A stretch of 64,000 bases of DNA. Origin: Sipunculus nudus. Taxonomy: Eukaryota > Annelida > Sipuncula > Golfingiida > Sipunculidae. Position 1 is the stretch's first letter. Every line of letters starts with the position of its first letter. Made by a program: the position numbers and the translations under genes. Under the pieces are notes generated by a model. It ran no database searches. It was not told the DNA's origin and was given only the letters and a program-made list of their open reading frames with translations. Location: the NCBI GenBank assembly GCA_026874595.1, contig CM049316.1, positions 26,125,839 through 26,189,838 of the forward strand, written 5' to 3'. Below, piece by piece: positions 13,359 to 24,570 of the stretch.

Positions 13359-13734
13359 ATGTCTTGCAAGACGGACAACTTCACATTGTCGCATAGAATC
13401 ACCATGTCCTGGTTTGTGGGATGAGTTTAGACTATGCTTGGCCGTGAAGACTTGTTCCTTCTAAAGAAATCAGTTCTAATGAATCCATTAGTCGTTCGGT
13501 TCAAAGTAACTAAATATATAGTTACTGGATTAAACATTACATCTGACACCAAATATTGCAGAGTGTGATTAGCAGCAGTAAATGAATGACGTCATGCATT
13601 TAAAGCCAAGTATTCACATACAGTTTCTGTATGATTTATGTGACTTCTCCCTTAATCTGCGTACATAATAATGATCTAAATGTGATTTCTGTAAGGAAAT
13701 GTTCTCATTTCTTGGTTACGAATGTGTATGCATG

Positions 13735-14018
13735 TTTATAAACAAGCTGTCAGTAAACACGGAACATGCTGACAAACAGAAAATCCCATAAAATGAGGTG
13801 GTTGGTTGCATTAATGCCGAAGTTGAACAGTCACCAATTGAAAAATACTCCTCACACTCTGGTTCGATTTATTCGTCGCCAGATGCCCTTCTTGAATACG
13901 TTATGATTATTTTTGTGGGCATCACAAATATTATAAACACGTTGATATAAACAAAACAAACAGTCTGTGTGCCGTATTTTAGTAAATAGACGTCATATAT
14001 GGGAATAGGTCCTTTAAT
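13735..14018 (+). repeat. Dispersed repeat family B, copy 3
   Basis: It shares GTAAACACGG, TGACAAACAGAAA, GGTGGTTGGTTGCAT and the AAACAAACAGTCTGTGTGCCG block with its relatives, and ends near GACGTCATATATGGG. Confidence 0.55.
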
Positions 14019-15064
14019 TTATTTAGAACAATAATGACCAATAATGGTATTTTAAAGGTGAACAAACTTTATTACACTGGGGTGAGATTAAGTTTTATGT
14101 ATCGAGAAAAATCTGTCAAAACTAAGAGGATTCATTGTGAGTGAATAATATTTTATGTAAGTAAATTGGAATCCATCAGAAAAAAAGTAATATGTGAAAG
14201 TCCTATGCATGTCTAATAGTAGGATATTGAGATACATAGTGTTAGACTATATACACTAAAATATTTCTTAATTCATCAAATATGGTTTGTCTGATTTGCA
14301 GTATCAAGTTTATGTAAGCACATGTTCTGTAGAGTAAATCGGAGATCCTATAATGGAGATCATAATTAATAACATTTTGATTAACACTAAGTTCGCAGAC
14401 TTTATGAACACTAAGAATGAGATTCGTTAATTTATTATACAGCGGATACGTGAATGAGAGCGCCGAATGTCAGATTATGTAACTATGGCGACAGCGGCAG
14501 TTAAACAGTCGCCATAAAGCTGCATAGCGAGCAAACGCGAAGCTGTAATATAAACTGCATAACTATAACAAAACGAGGTCGGAATGGAAAATCGGATTTC
14601 CAGCGGGCATTAATCCGTCGGGTTTTGACATGAGACTCGGCGCAGTAATACATCACGTTAGCATCAATAGACGTTCCATTCAATTACAGGGTCGTCATCA
14701 AATAAACACCCTGGATCCATCAGTCATCAGTCTTCCTGACCGTGCCAGACTTACTTAAAAGTTTGATGTATTTGCATCAGCCACGCCGGATATAGCCATG
14801 AATGAACCCCCTCCCTCCCTTCCAGGGTTAGCACAACCAGAACAGGCAAGCTTGGCTGGCAGATATCGTGACAACACTGGCCTCTAATTAAAAAAATAAC
14901 ACTTTTGACTAATTCGTCGAAGCTATAAATAACATGTACATAATCTTCTCGGCCATGTATGTTTTTTTTCCAAATGTTGAAATATTGTTTTTGTATTTTA
15001 ACTGAATCTTTGAATTTATTATTTAACTTTTAATTTCCCTTTTAATTAATGGTATTTGCTGAAG

Positions 15065-15335
15065 TAACCGGCTGCTGTGGCTCAAGAGCAACATGACTCA
15101 CAGCAGGGCTCACAGGACACGAAGCCGAAGCCGGGAGGTTGTGAGTTCGAATCTCAGCCCGGGCGGTGAGGTTCTAACGGTCGGCCCCAAACCAGTGTGA
15201 GCCCTCTGTAGGCTTATTGGGAAGGCCGTGCCAATCGGCCGTGCTTAATTCACAAACTAGTGCGCCTTTCGGGGGTTCTTCGCTGGTGTGCCTCAGCAAT
15301 GAGGGCGATTGCACACCCAGGGCCCCCAGTTAAAC
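15065..15335 (+). repeat. Candidate SINE with polymerase III boxes
   Basis: TGGCTCAAGAG (about 15078) resembles an A box, and GAGTTCGAATCTC (about 15142) a B box, although they are about 65 bases apart. A GC-richer body with CGGCC and CCCAGGGCCCCC follows. Only one copy is present here. Confidence 0.35.
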
Positions 15336-16624
15336 TAGCATTACAAATTGGAGGCGGTTACCTCCAACAAAATATTTACAATAGTTACAAAGCAAAGTGT
15401 TTACCTATTCTTATCTATCCATTACCAGGTCACGCTTTTACTGTTTATCATCCTGGATCACTTGTTCTCCCCTCTCCCTATTCCCCAATACAGCTTCAAT
15501 TATCATCATAACTTCCACTATCGCTAGTCATGCAACAGCAGAATTAGTAGCAGTATTTTAAGTGGCAAAGGAAATAAGAGCATTATTTTCTTCTAAAAGC
15601 TTTCAAATAAAACCCTTAAGGAAACTGAACACCTTGTAGAACTTCCCAACCCTAAAGGATTTGATGAATAGGCGGTTGCCCTAATTGGACAACTGCAAAA
15701 CAAATAGAGTGGTTAATGGCACGAGACACGCAGACGCGACCCCTGAGTGACAGATAAGACCCTTAAAACGGAGCGCTCCTGGAATTAATTGATACTCGGG
15801 GCACAAATCTTACATTACACCAAGCGGAGGTCCAGTGCCCCGTAAACTCAATGTCGCCAACGGGTCAAGGATGACTGGATATGCGTTCCTTTGTGCACTT
15901 TTTCAAACACAAAAATTAACAATGTTAGCTGTGCTCTGATCTGGTTAAATCTTCCGAGCTCTTTCTGCAAATTGATCCACTATCTCAAGTTCGCAAGCAT
16001 TTGGAAAAAGCTGCTTCAAGAGGGTTCAATTAGCTAAATGGTTTTAATTAAATCCTTGAATGGTAATTTGTTAAGGCAGGTATGCGGAGAAATCGCGAGG
16101 CTCGCATTACGATAGCTTAAAAGAAGATATTTAACTTGACACCAAGAGTTTATTGAATCATTTGAAAAGGTTTGGGTGTAGTTTGTAATTAACACTGTCA
16201 GTTTTGAGCAGTTGAGAGTATAACAACAAAACAATGTCTGCTGTAGTTCATATTTTATGCTTGGCCACAGAAATCACTTCTCTATTTGGAAATCATAATG
16301 TCAAGTGATCCATAAGAGTTTGTCTCAATGTCAATGTTTCCGAGTCACCATAGAAAATCGTCATAGACACCCGTATATAACAAGTGAGATAACTTGCGCT
16401 TGATATGGGTAAAGGGGGGAAAGGGTGTGAATATTATTTTTTAATTTTAGCAAGAATGGTAAAAATTCCTCATACAGTGAAAATTCGTACAAAAGCCTTG
16501 TTACTTAATGCTATTTTTGTTTCTTTAGGAGATGTTTTTGAAAATTAATAACATTATAAATCTTGTGGAAGAACCAGAATGTTGATCATATATAAATGAC
16601 ATTTTCAGGACTTTAGCAATCATA

Positions 16625-16985
16625 ATTTGAATGAGATGCTTGTGATGGGAAAGCAATTACTAAAATCCTCCAACTGAGCGATAATGGGGAATTTATTTAG
16701 CGTACGACGTGTGACATTAGGTCATGTTCGAAAATAAATATCTTTGACCTACGACTAATATTGTTCCCAAATGTCAGTTTTGTAATTCAGCAATTTTGGA
16801 GATCTAGCGCAAACAGAACGCTTGGCAGAAGAAAGGAAATAAATATAAGAATAAAACTGTCATCAATGGATTTGCACTCTGGGAGACCGGAGAGAGTCCA
16901 CCCAAAACAAATGTTGATCCATATATTACTGCTGAACTTATCTCCTTTAAGTATCCTCTTCATATGGTCGGAGGCTTAAGGAACT
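16625..16985 (+). repeat. Dispersed repeat family C, copy 1
   Basis: It aligns with 56415-56722. Shared blocks are GAGCGATAATG.GGAAT, GTACGAC, AGGTCA, AGCGCAAACA and TCCACCC. There is no coding potential and the family is unclassified. Confidence 0.5.
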
Positions 16986-17866
16986 GTTTTGAAATTCTTT
17001 GGCCAAGGTAATCTTACCATATGGCGTCTACATATTAATGACAGCCGAAGAATAACGGAGACATTAATATTCTTATACATTAAGATGAGCTGGCACCAGA
17101 TGACCTGTAGGGACGATCTCTTATTTTCCGTGAAGCGCCACAGTAAAACGTGCTTCTATGCGTCCGCTGTCATCTGCGCCTGATCGGTCAGAGTGTATAG
17201 CGGGGACCTTATGACAACCCACGGTCAGGGATGCCGTAAATATACCGTAACGCCCGTAGCGCAGCAGCGACCAATATTAACCTTGCTCAATACCCGTGAC
17301 ACAAATGCCCATAAAGTCATTCTTAGCCTACTGTCTTTATAAGTGTCACGGCCTCCTACTATTTTTCATGACTGTTTCTATTCTGGTGACACGCGGGAAT
17401 ATATAGCTATGCTTGTGTCCGTATAGCCACTGTTATTATCGCCAGAGTATTTAAAGTACTGATTTCTGTACCATTTACTGCGTTTATACAATCAGTTTTG
17501 CCCATTAGTATTATCCTAACTCGTTATAAAATCATGTTCAAGATAATAAAGTATTACTGGGTATTGTCAGCTCATTTAGGTATAATACATATTGCGATAT
17601 ACTTACAGCGATACCCGATACAAATTAATGATAAGCTTTATTTTTCTTTGTTATCATCGCTGCTCAAAGGTTCTGGGGATAAAGTTAAACGTAAACGAAA
17701 AAAGGACCCTGATATCAGTCTAACAGCGCTCATACACGTCGGCTTCTCATGGAAGCACCGAGAACAGTATATACATTCTCCACCCAGTCGATCATACCAC
17801 AATACAAGATCTTAATTAAGTCTTAAAAGTCTTAGAAGAGATAACCATAAGTATTTGCATATAATT

Positions 17867-18350
17867 TGTTACGGAATCTAATATCAACAGATCACGTATG
17901 CGTGATGAATATAAAGTTTGTCAAGGAGATAAAAATAAATCAGATTCTGTAACACTAGGCAGCGTGAAATGTCCAGGGGAATGAATAAAGAAAGTCAGTG
18001 TTTTTTTGTTAACAAATAACTATAATTTATTCTTAAAACAACCCATACATTACAACACACTAAATCAATACAATTACACAGTATAACAGCAGTATAACAA
18101 CAAATCAGTACAATCACACAGTAGAATAAACAAAGTGCACAGTACCTGGGTACCACTGTCACAGTGATAAGTCCTTTAAAATGTATAAGCCGGATGAAAA
18201 GTTCTCACAAATTCTCTCGGAGAATAACAGTCCAATGTAAAGCTCTTGTAACAATCCAGAAAGTAAACTTGATGCAGGCAGCATTAAATTATACCATAAT
18301 AAAAAAAATCTGTAAGACTTGTGCACACAATAAAAAGGGCGCCTGTAACA
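17867..18350 (-). repeat. 3' LTR of the gypsy-type element (internally deleted)
   Basis: The LTR is 484 bp. In element orientation it begins TGTTACAGG at 18350 and ends CCGTAACA at 17867. The purine-rich AGGAGGGGGAG at 18351-18361 directly precedes it. Compared with the solo LTR at 59558-60435 it lacks about 400 internal bases. Confidence 0.8.
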
Positions 18351-18414
18351 CTCCCCCTCCTGTAAGAAAAAAGAAAGTTTTCTCAAAACTGATTTTGTTT
18401 GGGCAGTGGTCCAA

Positions 18415-18782
18415 CAATCAACAATAATCCTACTTAATGGTTCCTCGGAAGCAGGAATAGGCCTAAGTGGGGCCTTAGGAGGATTCTGATTGGCCTTGCC
18501 TACCATCTGGCATGTATGGCTTGATTTGAAATATTGTACAACATCTTTCCTGAGGTTAGGCCAATAGAAGTGTGAACTAACTTTCTGATAAGTTTTATTT
18601 ATACCTAAATGGCCAGACAAAGGAGCCTCATGTGCCATGCTTAAAATTTCATTGCGAAAGCTTTTGGGCATTAATATGTGATGATTGATGGCCCACTCAT
18701 TATCAGCGCATACATCAGGTGGTCGCCATTTACGCATAAGCACTCCATTTTTAACATAGAAACTGCCCTGGGAAACAAACAT
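18415..18782 (-). pseudogene. Integrase zinc-binding domain fragment of the gypsy-type element
   Basis: The frame contains AHEAPLSGHLGINKTYQ, FYWPNLRKDV and SSHTCQMVGK, the layout of a retroelement H2C2 zinc finger. The first Cys of the usual C-H-T-C is Ser here, so zinc binding is probably lost. IIVDC, the start of the catalytic core with its first Asp near 18417, is followed at once by unrelated sequence leading into the polypurine tract. The core, C-terminus and any downstream polymerase are deleted. Confidence 0.78.
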
Positions 18783-19017
18783 GAAATATCAGGGTTCATA
18801 TACTGTTCCGCGATAAGTTCTGACCTTGAAAATGCTGTATCCTGTACGGACGAGTCGTTAGACGAGTCATTAATGACTCCCAGAGTGTAATTATCTTGAC
18901 CATTATCCTCATGTGTGTTTTTCTTGGCCATAGATCTAGTAAAGGCACATTAAGGATACAAACCAGGAATTTCCTTACTTTCCAGATCATTGTTCTGATC
19001 AAGTGAGGGCTTTTCTG

Positions 19018-19437
19018 TCACTTTTCTGGCTGTACTTTGTCACATGCAACATTATTGCCTAGTAGCAACTGAATTCCCTGAAAGGGTAAATTAGTTCTTA
19101 TGCCCACAGTTATTTTCCCGGAAATTAAATCTGACTTTAATTGGATACTGTGAAGCGGAACTGAAGTCTGCTTGTCTGAAAACAAACCATTAACAGGTGC
19201 ATGTGCACCAGTAAAAGACCTATTAGAAAATGGTAAAGTGTTTGCTAACATGAGAGCCTGGCCTGAACCAGTGTCCCTCAAAATGCTAATAGGGGTAGAA
19301 TCTGAAAAAAAATCACTTGAAAGTGATACAAAACTATCATGTATGAATGGCTCAAATAACTCCATTTCAGAGTCAGGAGAGGAATCTACTACCTCAGCTT
19401 CATCAAACAAAGAACTGATATTGACAGTGTCAGTCAT
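19018..19437 (-). pseudogene. Retropepsin (aspartic protease) fragment of the gypsy-type element
   Basis: The segment has the catalytic motif LRDTGSGQ (DTGS at 19264-19275) and, near its end, GIQLLLGNN, matching the I-L-G-N-D motif of retrotransposon proteases. An acidic, Ser-rich region precedes it. The frame ends just after VQPEK and continues in another frame, so the polyprotein is frameshifted. Confidence 0.75.
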
Positions 19438-20077
19438 AAACTCTTTTCCAGAGTCATTTAAGGAATCTACATCCTTTTTATCATCAAACTCCTCATGGGA
19501 GTCAACAGAGGAATTTTCCTCAGCAGAAACAAACTTCTGTTTGTCATAGGAGGACCTGGCCTCATTTGAAATACTCTCGCAAGAGTCCTAAAAGGACTTA
19601 GCCTTATTTAGAGAATACTCCTCGCAGGAGTCTTGAAAGGACCTAGCCTCATTAAATTCCTCGCAGGAATCAACTGAGATTTTTACCCCGCAAGCTAGGG
19701 ATTCTGTTAATGAGATACAACCCCCTGATACCACACACAAGCAAGCAACGGCTGAAGCGTTAAAGCATAATAATATGCTTACAATATACTTACGATGATT
19801 CAATAACTTACATGTATTAAGGTCAGATTCCATAAAATGTCGTCCTGTTTATGACGTGCTTTTATGCCAACATACTGATGAAAAAGTCAATATAATTCAG
19901 TGATAGGGGTGGACAGAATCTGAGATTAGTCTCGATGAAATGAAGATATCGGCAAGTCTTTCGGGATTGGACAGCTTTGTGCCAGTGTAATTGTATATAT
20001 ATAGTATCTCTTAAAATGTAAGAGTGGATTTCTATTCATTTTGCAGAAAGGGAGGTCATAATGCAAAGAAACTGATT

Positions 20078-20360
20078 GCCTGCACCAGGAGTGTATGCGT
20101 TCACTCACGTTCGTTTGTGTGTGTGTGTGTGTGTGTGTGTGCAATTGTTCACAACATAGCTCACGCAATCCTGAACGGAATAAATTTTAAGGGCATCTCG
20201 GGAATGGGCCAATGATGAATCGATTAGATTTTGGTGTGGTTCAGGCTCGTGATCAGATTCAATTAAGAACGTCAAGTAATATTTGGAAATATGAAGTCAC
20301 ATATGCTGATTGAACCTGAGAATATGGGCCAATAAATGACTGAGCACACGTGTTGCGGAG
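20078..20360 (+). repeat. GCCTCC-ended dispersed repeat, copy 2
   Basis: The copy aligns with 6513-6790 and 41545-41825 over its whole length. It contains a (GT)n tract at about 20117-20141. The head is diverged (GCCTGCACCAGGAG). There is no coding potential. Confidence 0.65.
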
Positions 20361-20798
20361 AAACAAAATTAATGACCATTATTTCTAGTTTATTTTAGGA
20401 ATGATCCACTGGATGGCTATACTGTGGATCGACAGTGCGGAGCGCTTATGCGCAGGTTAATCATTGACCGAAAGAGCACCGTTTCACCAGAGGTCGTTGC
20501 TACTAAAAACGAATATCTTCCAGGCCGGGACCACTTGTCTCAGTTGTCAGACTTTAAAATAAACATTTGTTACATTTCAAGGAAACACCTTTAGTGTACA
20601 TTTCACATGCGCATGTTTACAAAATATTACTCATTCCATGAAGCCCTTACCACACGACACCAATGTTAATGTAATTTGTTTAATTCTTATCCCAAATATT
20701 TGAACGGACGACATAGTCCTCTTCACCAATTTACACCTGCACCGTCTGTATTGTAGAGGCATTGTGGGCCATAGGTTTGAAAACCCACAAACCCTAAC

Positions 20799-20838
20799 GA
20801 ATAGAGGCGTACTATTGTGAGTCCGATTCTGAGCAGTG
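20799..20838 (+). repeat. Short dispersed block GTACTATTGTGAGTCCGATT, copy 2
   Basis: It is the counterpart of 4263-4302. The surroundings are not alignable by eye. Confidence 0.4.
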
Positions 20839-20975
20839 CGTTGGAAGACCTGATTGGATACCCTATGATGTCGTCCAAGATTACTAAAACCACCACATGA
20901 GTGACCACGCATACGCACCAGCAGATTGAATTCAACATTGCTTGCTATTTTCCATCTATTCTTACTGTTTATAGG

Positions 20976-21041
20976 GGAAGGACATAGCCTTGTGGTTAAG
21001 GCGTTGGACTTCAGAGCTTAAGGTTCGAATCCCGCCGTCAG
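20976..21041 (+). repeat. tRNA-like SINE head
   Basis: The A box TAGCCTTGTGG and the B box GGTTCGAATCC are near consensus and correctly spaced. The acceptor ends do not pair, so this is read as a tRNA-derived repeat with an internal polymerase III promoter, not a functional tRNA. Confidence 0.5.
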
Positions 21042-23527
21042 CTCAATGAAATAATGGCGATATCTCGTTAGAACCTCTGAGATTCCCATTAATGTCTTGA
21101 CGACAGGTTATAACTTCTGGATTATTTCCAACCACGTGCATCTAAAACCTTAAATCCAGAAGGTTTAATAATAACATTATTCTTATCGTACATATTGATA
21201 CCTTCATCCTCATTCAAAAGAAAGTGCCATCAACAGGCCATGGACTTATCCTTAGTCTCAGCTGAAGAATTGTGTGATGCCGGTAAATAGAAGAGCTTGT
21301 CAAATAAAAGAAATGTTTGTCGCTGGCGGTACTCTTGACACTTTGAGGGTTCTCCCATTAACATGAACATTGTGTAACTCGGTGTCAAGATCCTGAGAAA
21401 ATCAGCCGCATGTAGCCAAGCTCAAGACTCTTTGTCCCAAAATAAAGAACTTATAAATGCATAAATGCTTGATGGAATTAACAGTGAAAGTTAAATATAT
21501 TTACTACTTACTTTAACAATCCAAACCGCAAATCTGAAATATCCAAGTGAATGGATGGCGTCATAGTGATCATTTCTTCTATTGAAGACGTGATCTACGT
21601 AATGTCTTTACGTCCCTCGAAGACTACTCCACACGATGGAATACCGATGAGCGCATTTTCATAGGACCCTTAAAGACTAAGTCGATATAAACACAGGGCA
21701 ACAATCTGTTCAGGGACCATTATTTAAACTTCGATTCGCGCTTTTATAAAACAATACACATTTTTCATACTGTCAGGTCTGTTGTTTGATATCCTAACTG
21801 AGAAATATCAAGAAAGAAAACAGGTATACAAGGGTTTTAAGAAATGTATATGTCAATACAGCCATCTGCGGGAGGCCTCTTGATATTTTTATACAAAAGC
21901 AAACAGTCCCTTTTCATATATATATTACCTAAACATGATTTTTTTTTAAATTATTCCTTTAACACGTAAGAAATGTTCGACAAAGCTCAACCGCTTGGTT
22001 CCTTCAATGTTTCATTCTGTTACCATGGTAATACCGCCTGCGAGAAAATTTCTGTATGAACTCGCATATTACCACATGCAAGATGTTGCTAGGGGCAAAT
22101 TTCATGTATACGTGGTTTACATAAATTAAATAATTGTAACAAAAGCTAAAACTGGCGCTATTTCAATGCTGATCCACGATCGAATCATATTCGAGCATAA
22201 TATTAACTTTTAATCTAATAATGAATTGACGTTTCACATAAGAAATATAAGCCTCATGTCAAAATATGCATATAAGCCTCACGTCAACATCCCTATGATG
22301 GATAACGTTATTAAACTTCTAAAATTGGTAGGGTATGAAATTTGAAAAAAAAAAATATATCTTTCGCGGTTTAGGCTATGCCGCCACAGTATTGAATCGA
22401 GAGAGTACCTGTTTCGTCAGTGATTAAAATCAATAAGTCAAGGTCAAGGATCCCAAGTGCAAGTTAGGAGAGACCCATAACTTGGCTGGACAGCCACTTC
22501 GTTACTCCCGGGGGAGCGGCCAGGCCATTTATGACTCCGGCAATCAAGTCTGTCACTTGATGTGTATCGTGTTTTAATTAACGGACCAGACATCACCGGC
22601 GTCCGCGGACCCTTCAACACTACCACCGCCAGGATGTCCCTCCTGCCTGTTCTATACTACACTTATAGCCCTCTTGTTTGACCCACCGGGATTTAATTAA
22701 ACTGCTGCTTGCTGTAAGTACGAAAGCTGCAAAGAGTAGCTATAGAAACAGATATAGTTTATGTACAATGCCGTTTTTTAGTATATTGATACCATGATTA
22801 GTAGACGTCTTGCACGAATGTGATCTGTTTTTGTGTAATGTCTGTCTACCCTGTAAAGCAAACTTTTACAGCTACATCTTAATTTGTTCACTGTCATAGA
22901 TTCCCAAGCTCTAGATTTGCATCTTATATTGGATATGCCCGATTACGTTTCTAAAAGACATGGCTTCCCGCCAGCTCGGCCTGTATATGTTTTAGTATGA
23001 ATATGCCGCCTTTTAACAAAATCTTAAGTCATTATATGAAGGGAAACAACGCCAGCGGGCTCTAAATATAACCCACATGTTACGATTGTGATGCATAAAT
23101 CACGCCACAGTGGCCAATTAATAGCCACAAGAAAAGCCAATTAGACAGAAGAGATATTTACCTTCTCGAATAGGTTGTACAAGTGGACCATATTAATGCT
23201 CAGTTTATCACTTAAAACAAAAATAAATTGTCACTTAGGACAAGACTTATTAATCTGTCATCAATCATAGATATATTGTACATTTTTATGTTTGGGATTA
23301 ATTGAAAAGGACTTGTGCAAAAGGGTGAAACACAAGCCTTACTTTGTTAACTCTTGCATTCGTGTTCAAATGACAAGATCTCAGGGAACAGTCAAGTTTA
23401 AAGTCCTATATTCATCTGCCGTATTTGTTGAATCAATGTGTTTTCTTGCTTACTCTGGGTACACATCAATGAACTCTAGTTTATTTATGCCAAGAAAAAT
23501 TTCTTTACCGCCCTTACAGTGACTCAT

Positions 23528-23815
23528 GCAAGAGCTTGTTTATCCACAAGCTGTTAGTAAACACGGCATACATGTCCATATTGACAAACAGAAATCTCAT
23601 GTGACAAGAGGCGGTTAATTGCGCAGAACCTTGTGAGAGTACGTTTCATTCACGAATGGCAGCCATTTTGTCGGACTCCCCAAATGTTATAAACACGTGG
23701 ATAATGACAAAACGGACAGCCGGAGTACCGTGAGATAGGCGCTTATTGGTTTATTCTTTATTAAAGGTTGAAGAGCTTATGGGTTTAAAATACACGTCAG
23801 ATATTTGATTCTGCC
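23528..23815 (+). repeat. Dispersed repeat family B, copy 4
   Basis: It matches copy 3 across the head (GTTAGTAAACACGGCATAC) and the middle (AATGTTATAAACACGTGGAT), and ends at CACGTCAGATATTTG. Confidence 0.55.
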
Positions 23816-24137
23816 ACTTGCAAAGTGGAGGCCCAGATCTCAGATTATGTATAGATATTATATTTGATACTTTAATACAGCCTCGTATTCAATAGTTACG
23901 CGGGCACTCGCCCGCATATAAGTACACAATAAATGGAAACATGCAGCTGTGAACTCAGAATTCAGGTCAGGCCTTCATTGTAAATTGATACTGCAGGCTC
24001 TGTGAGTCCAGGTCATCCGACAATAGTTTATAACAGACTGTATTATATACAAAATCCCGTAAACATATGTATACAATAGAAAAGATTGTAAATAAAAATA
24101 TGGATGCAGAGAGCTATACAGACACATTGTATTGATT

Positions 24138-24181
<44 letters not shown>

Positions 24182-24205
24182 TAGAGAGAGAGAAAAAAAG
24201 AGAGG
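24138..24205. repeat. (GA)n microsatellite, slightly interrupted
   Basis: A GA tract broken by AAAGAG, within 300 bases of the arrestin-like exon's donor, in its presumed first intron. Confidence 0.9.
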
Positions 24206-24431
24206 GGAACAAAAACATATAAACATAACATGAGATAATTAAAAAGATAGAAGGATAAGCATGCAAAGAAACAGAAAAAAAAACATATATTAAGAAAATA
24301 ACAGCGAAAGACAGTACTGATATTATTAATTCTGACGAACGTATATAACGACAAATGAACAAGCACTTTAATAATGAGACCTAACATATTCATATACGTC
24401 ACTTGTGGTACAGAGTATATTAACGACCTAC

Positions 24432-24570
24432 CGTAAGCTCTGATGTCACTTGTACACTTAAGGCTGACCTGTCCCTTGATGCTATCGCCCGGATGGTAGA
24501 GTCCACTGGGTCTTGCCAGGGAAACATCGAAATTCACCACAGGAGAAGCCATCAGGAACGGTATGCACAT
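24432..24570 (-). CDS. First coding exon of an arrestin-like protein (rest not found)
   Basis: ATG at 24570 sits in a strong context (GCCGCCATG) and opens 46 codons plus one base before a GTAGGT donor at 24431. The residues VNFDVSL, then GLYHPGDSIKGQVSL and TSDIRAYG, resemble the first strands of the arrestin N-terminal domain in alpha-arrestins (ARRDC proteins), which are trafficking adaptors for ubiquitin ligases. Upstream sequence (24571-24900) is CpG-richer and contains CAG-type triplets, which fits a 5' UTR or promoter. No second exon was recognised at lower coordinates, so either introns are long or this is a retained fragment. The match rests on about 30 residues. Confidence 0.5.

Larger units (their letters stand above)
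8817..17866. other. Gene-free stretch (apart from listed repeats)
   Basis: Between the listed transposons and SINE-like repeats I see no coding signal. 9535-12550 and 13360-15060 are plain AT-rich DNA. A G tract lies at 11671-11683, and 11760-12020 is slightly GC-richer with several CCCGCAG words of unknown meaning. Confidence 0.5.
17867..19850 (-). mobile_element. Decayed Ty3/gypsy-type LTR retroelement with 3' LTR
   Basis: On the minus strand the order is an acidic repetitive region (about 19833-19440), retropepsin (19437-19018), an integrase zinc-binding segment (18782-18415), a polypurine tract (18351-18361) and a 3' LTR (18350-17867). The reading frame is broken by frameshifts and stops, including between the protease and the linker after it. 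No reverse transcriptase is present and no 5' LTR was found. The 5' boundary is approximate. Confidence 0.82.
21042..24431. other. Gene-free stretch, possibly intron of the arrestin-like gene
   Basis: If the exon at 24432 is real, its gene continues here on the minus strand, yet no second exon was recognised. 22440-22640 is CpG-richer with an unassigned 60-codon minus-strand frame. Family B copy 4 lies at 23528. Confidence 0.4.

Noticed and set aside
20976-21041. Functional tRNA gene
   Set aside because: A and B boxes are present but the acceptor stem does not pair and the anticodon arm is unclear; a tRNA-derived repeat is more likely.
24043-24436. Extension of the arrestin-like frame beyond 24432
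   Set aside because: After the donor the frame turns into hydrophobic low-complexity sequence translated from a GA microsatellite, typical of intron read-through.
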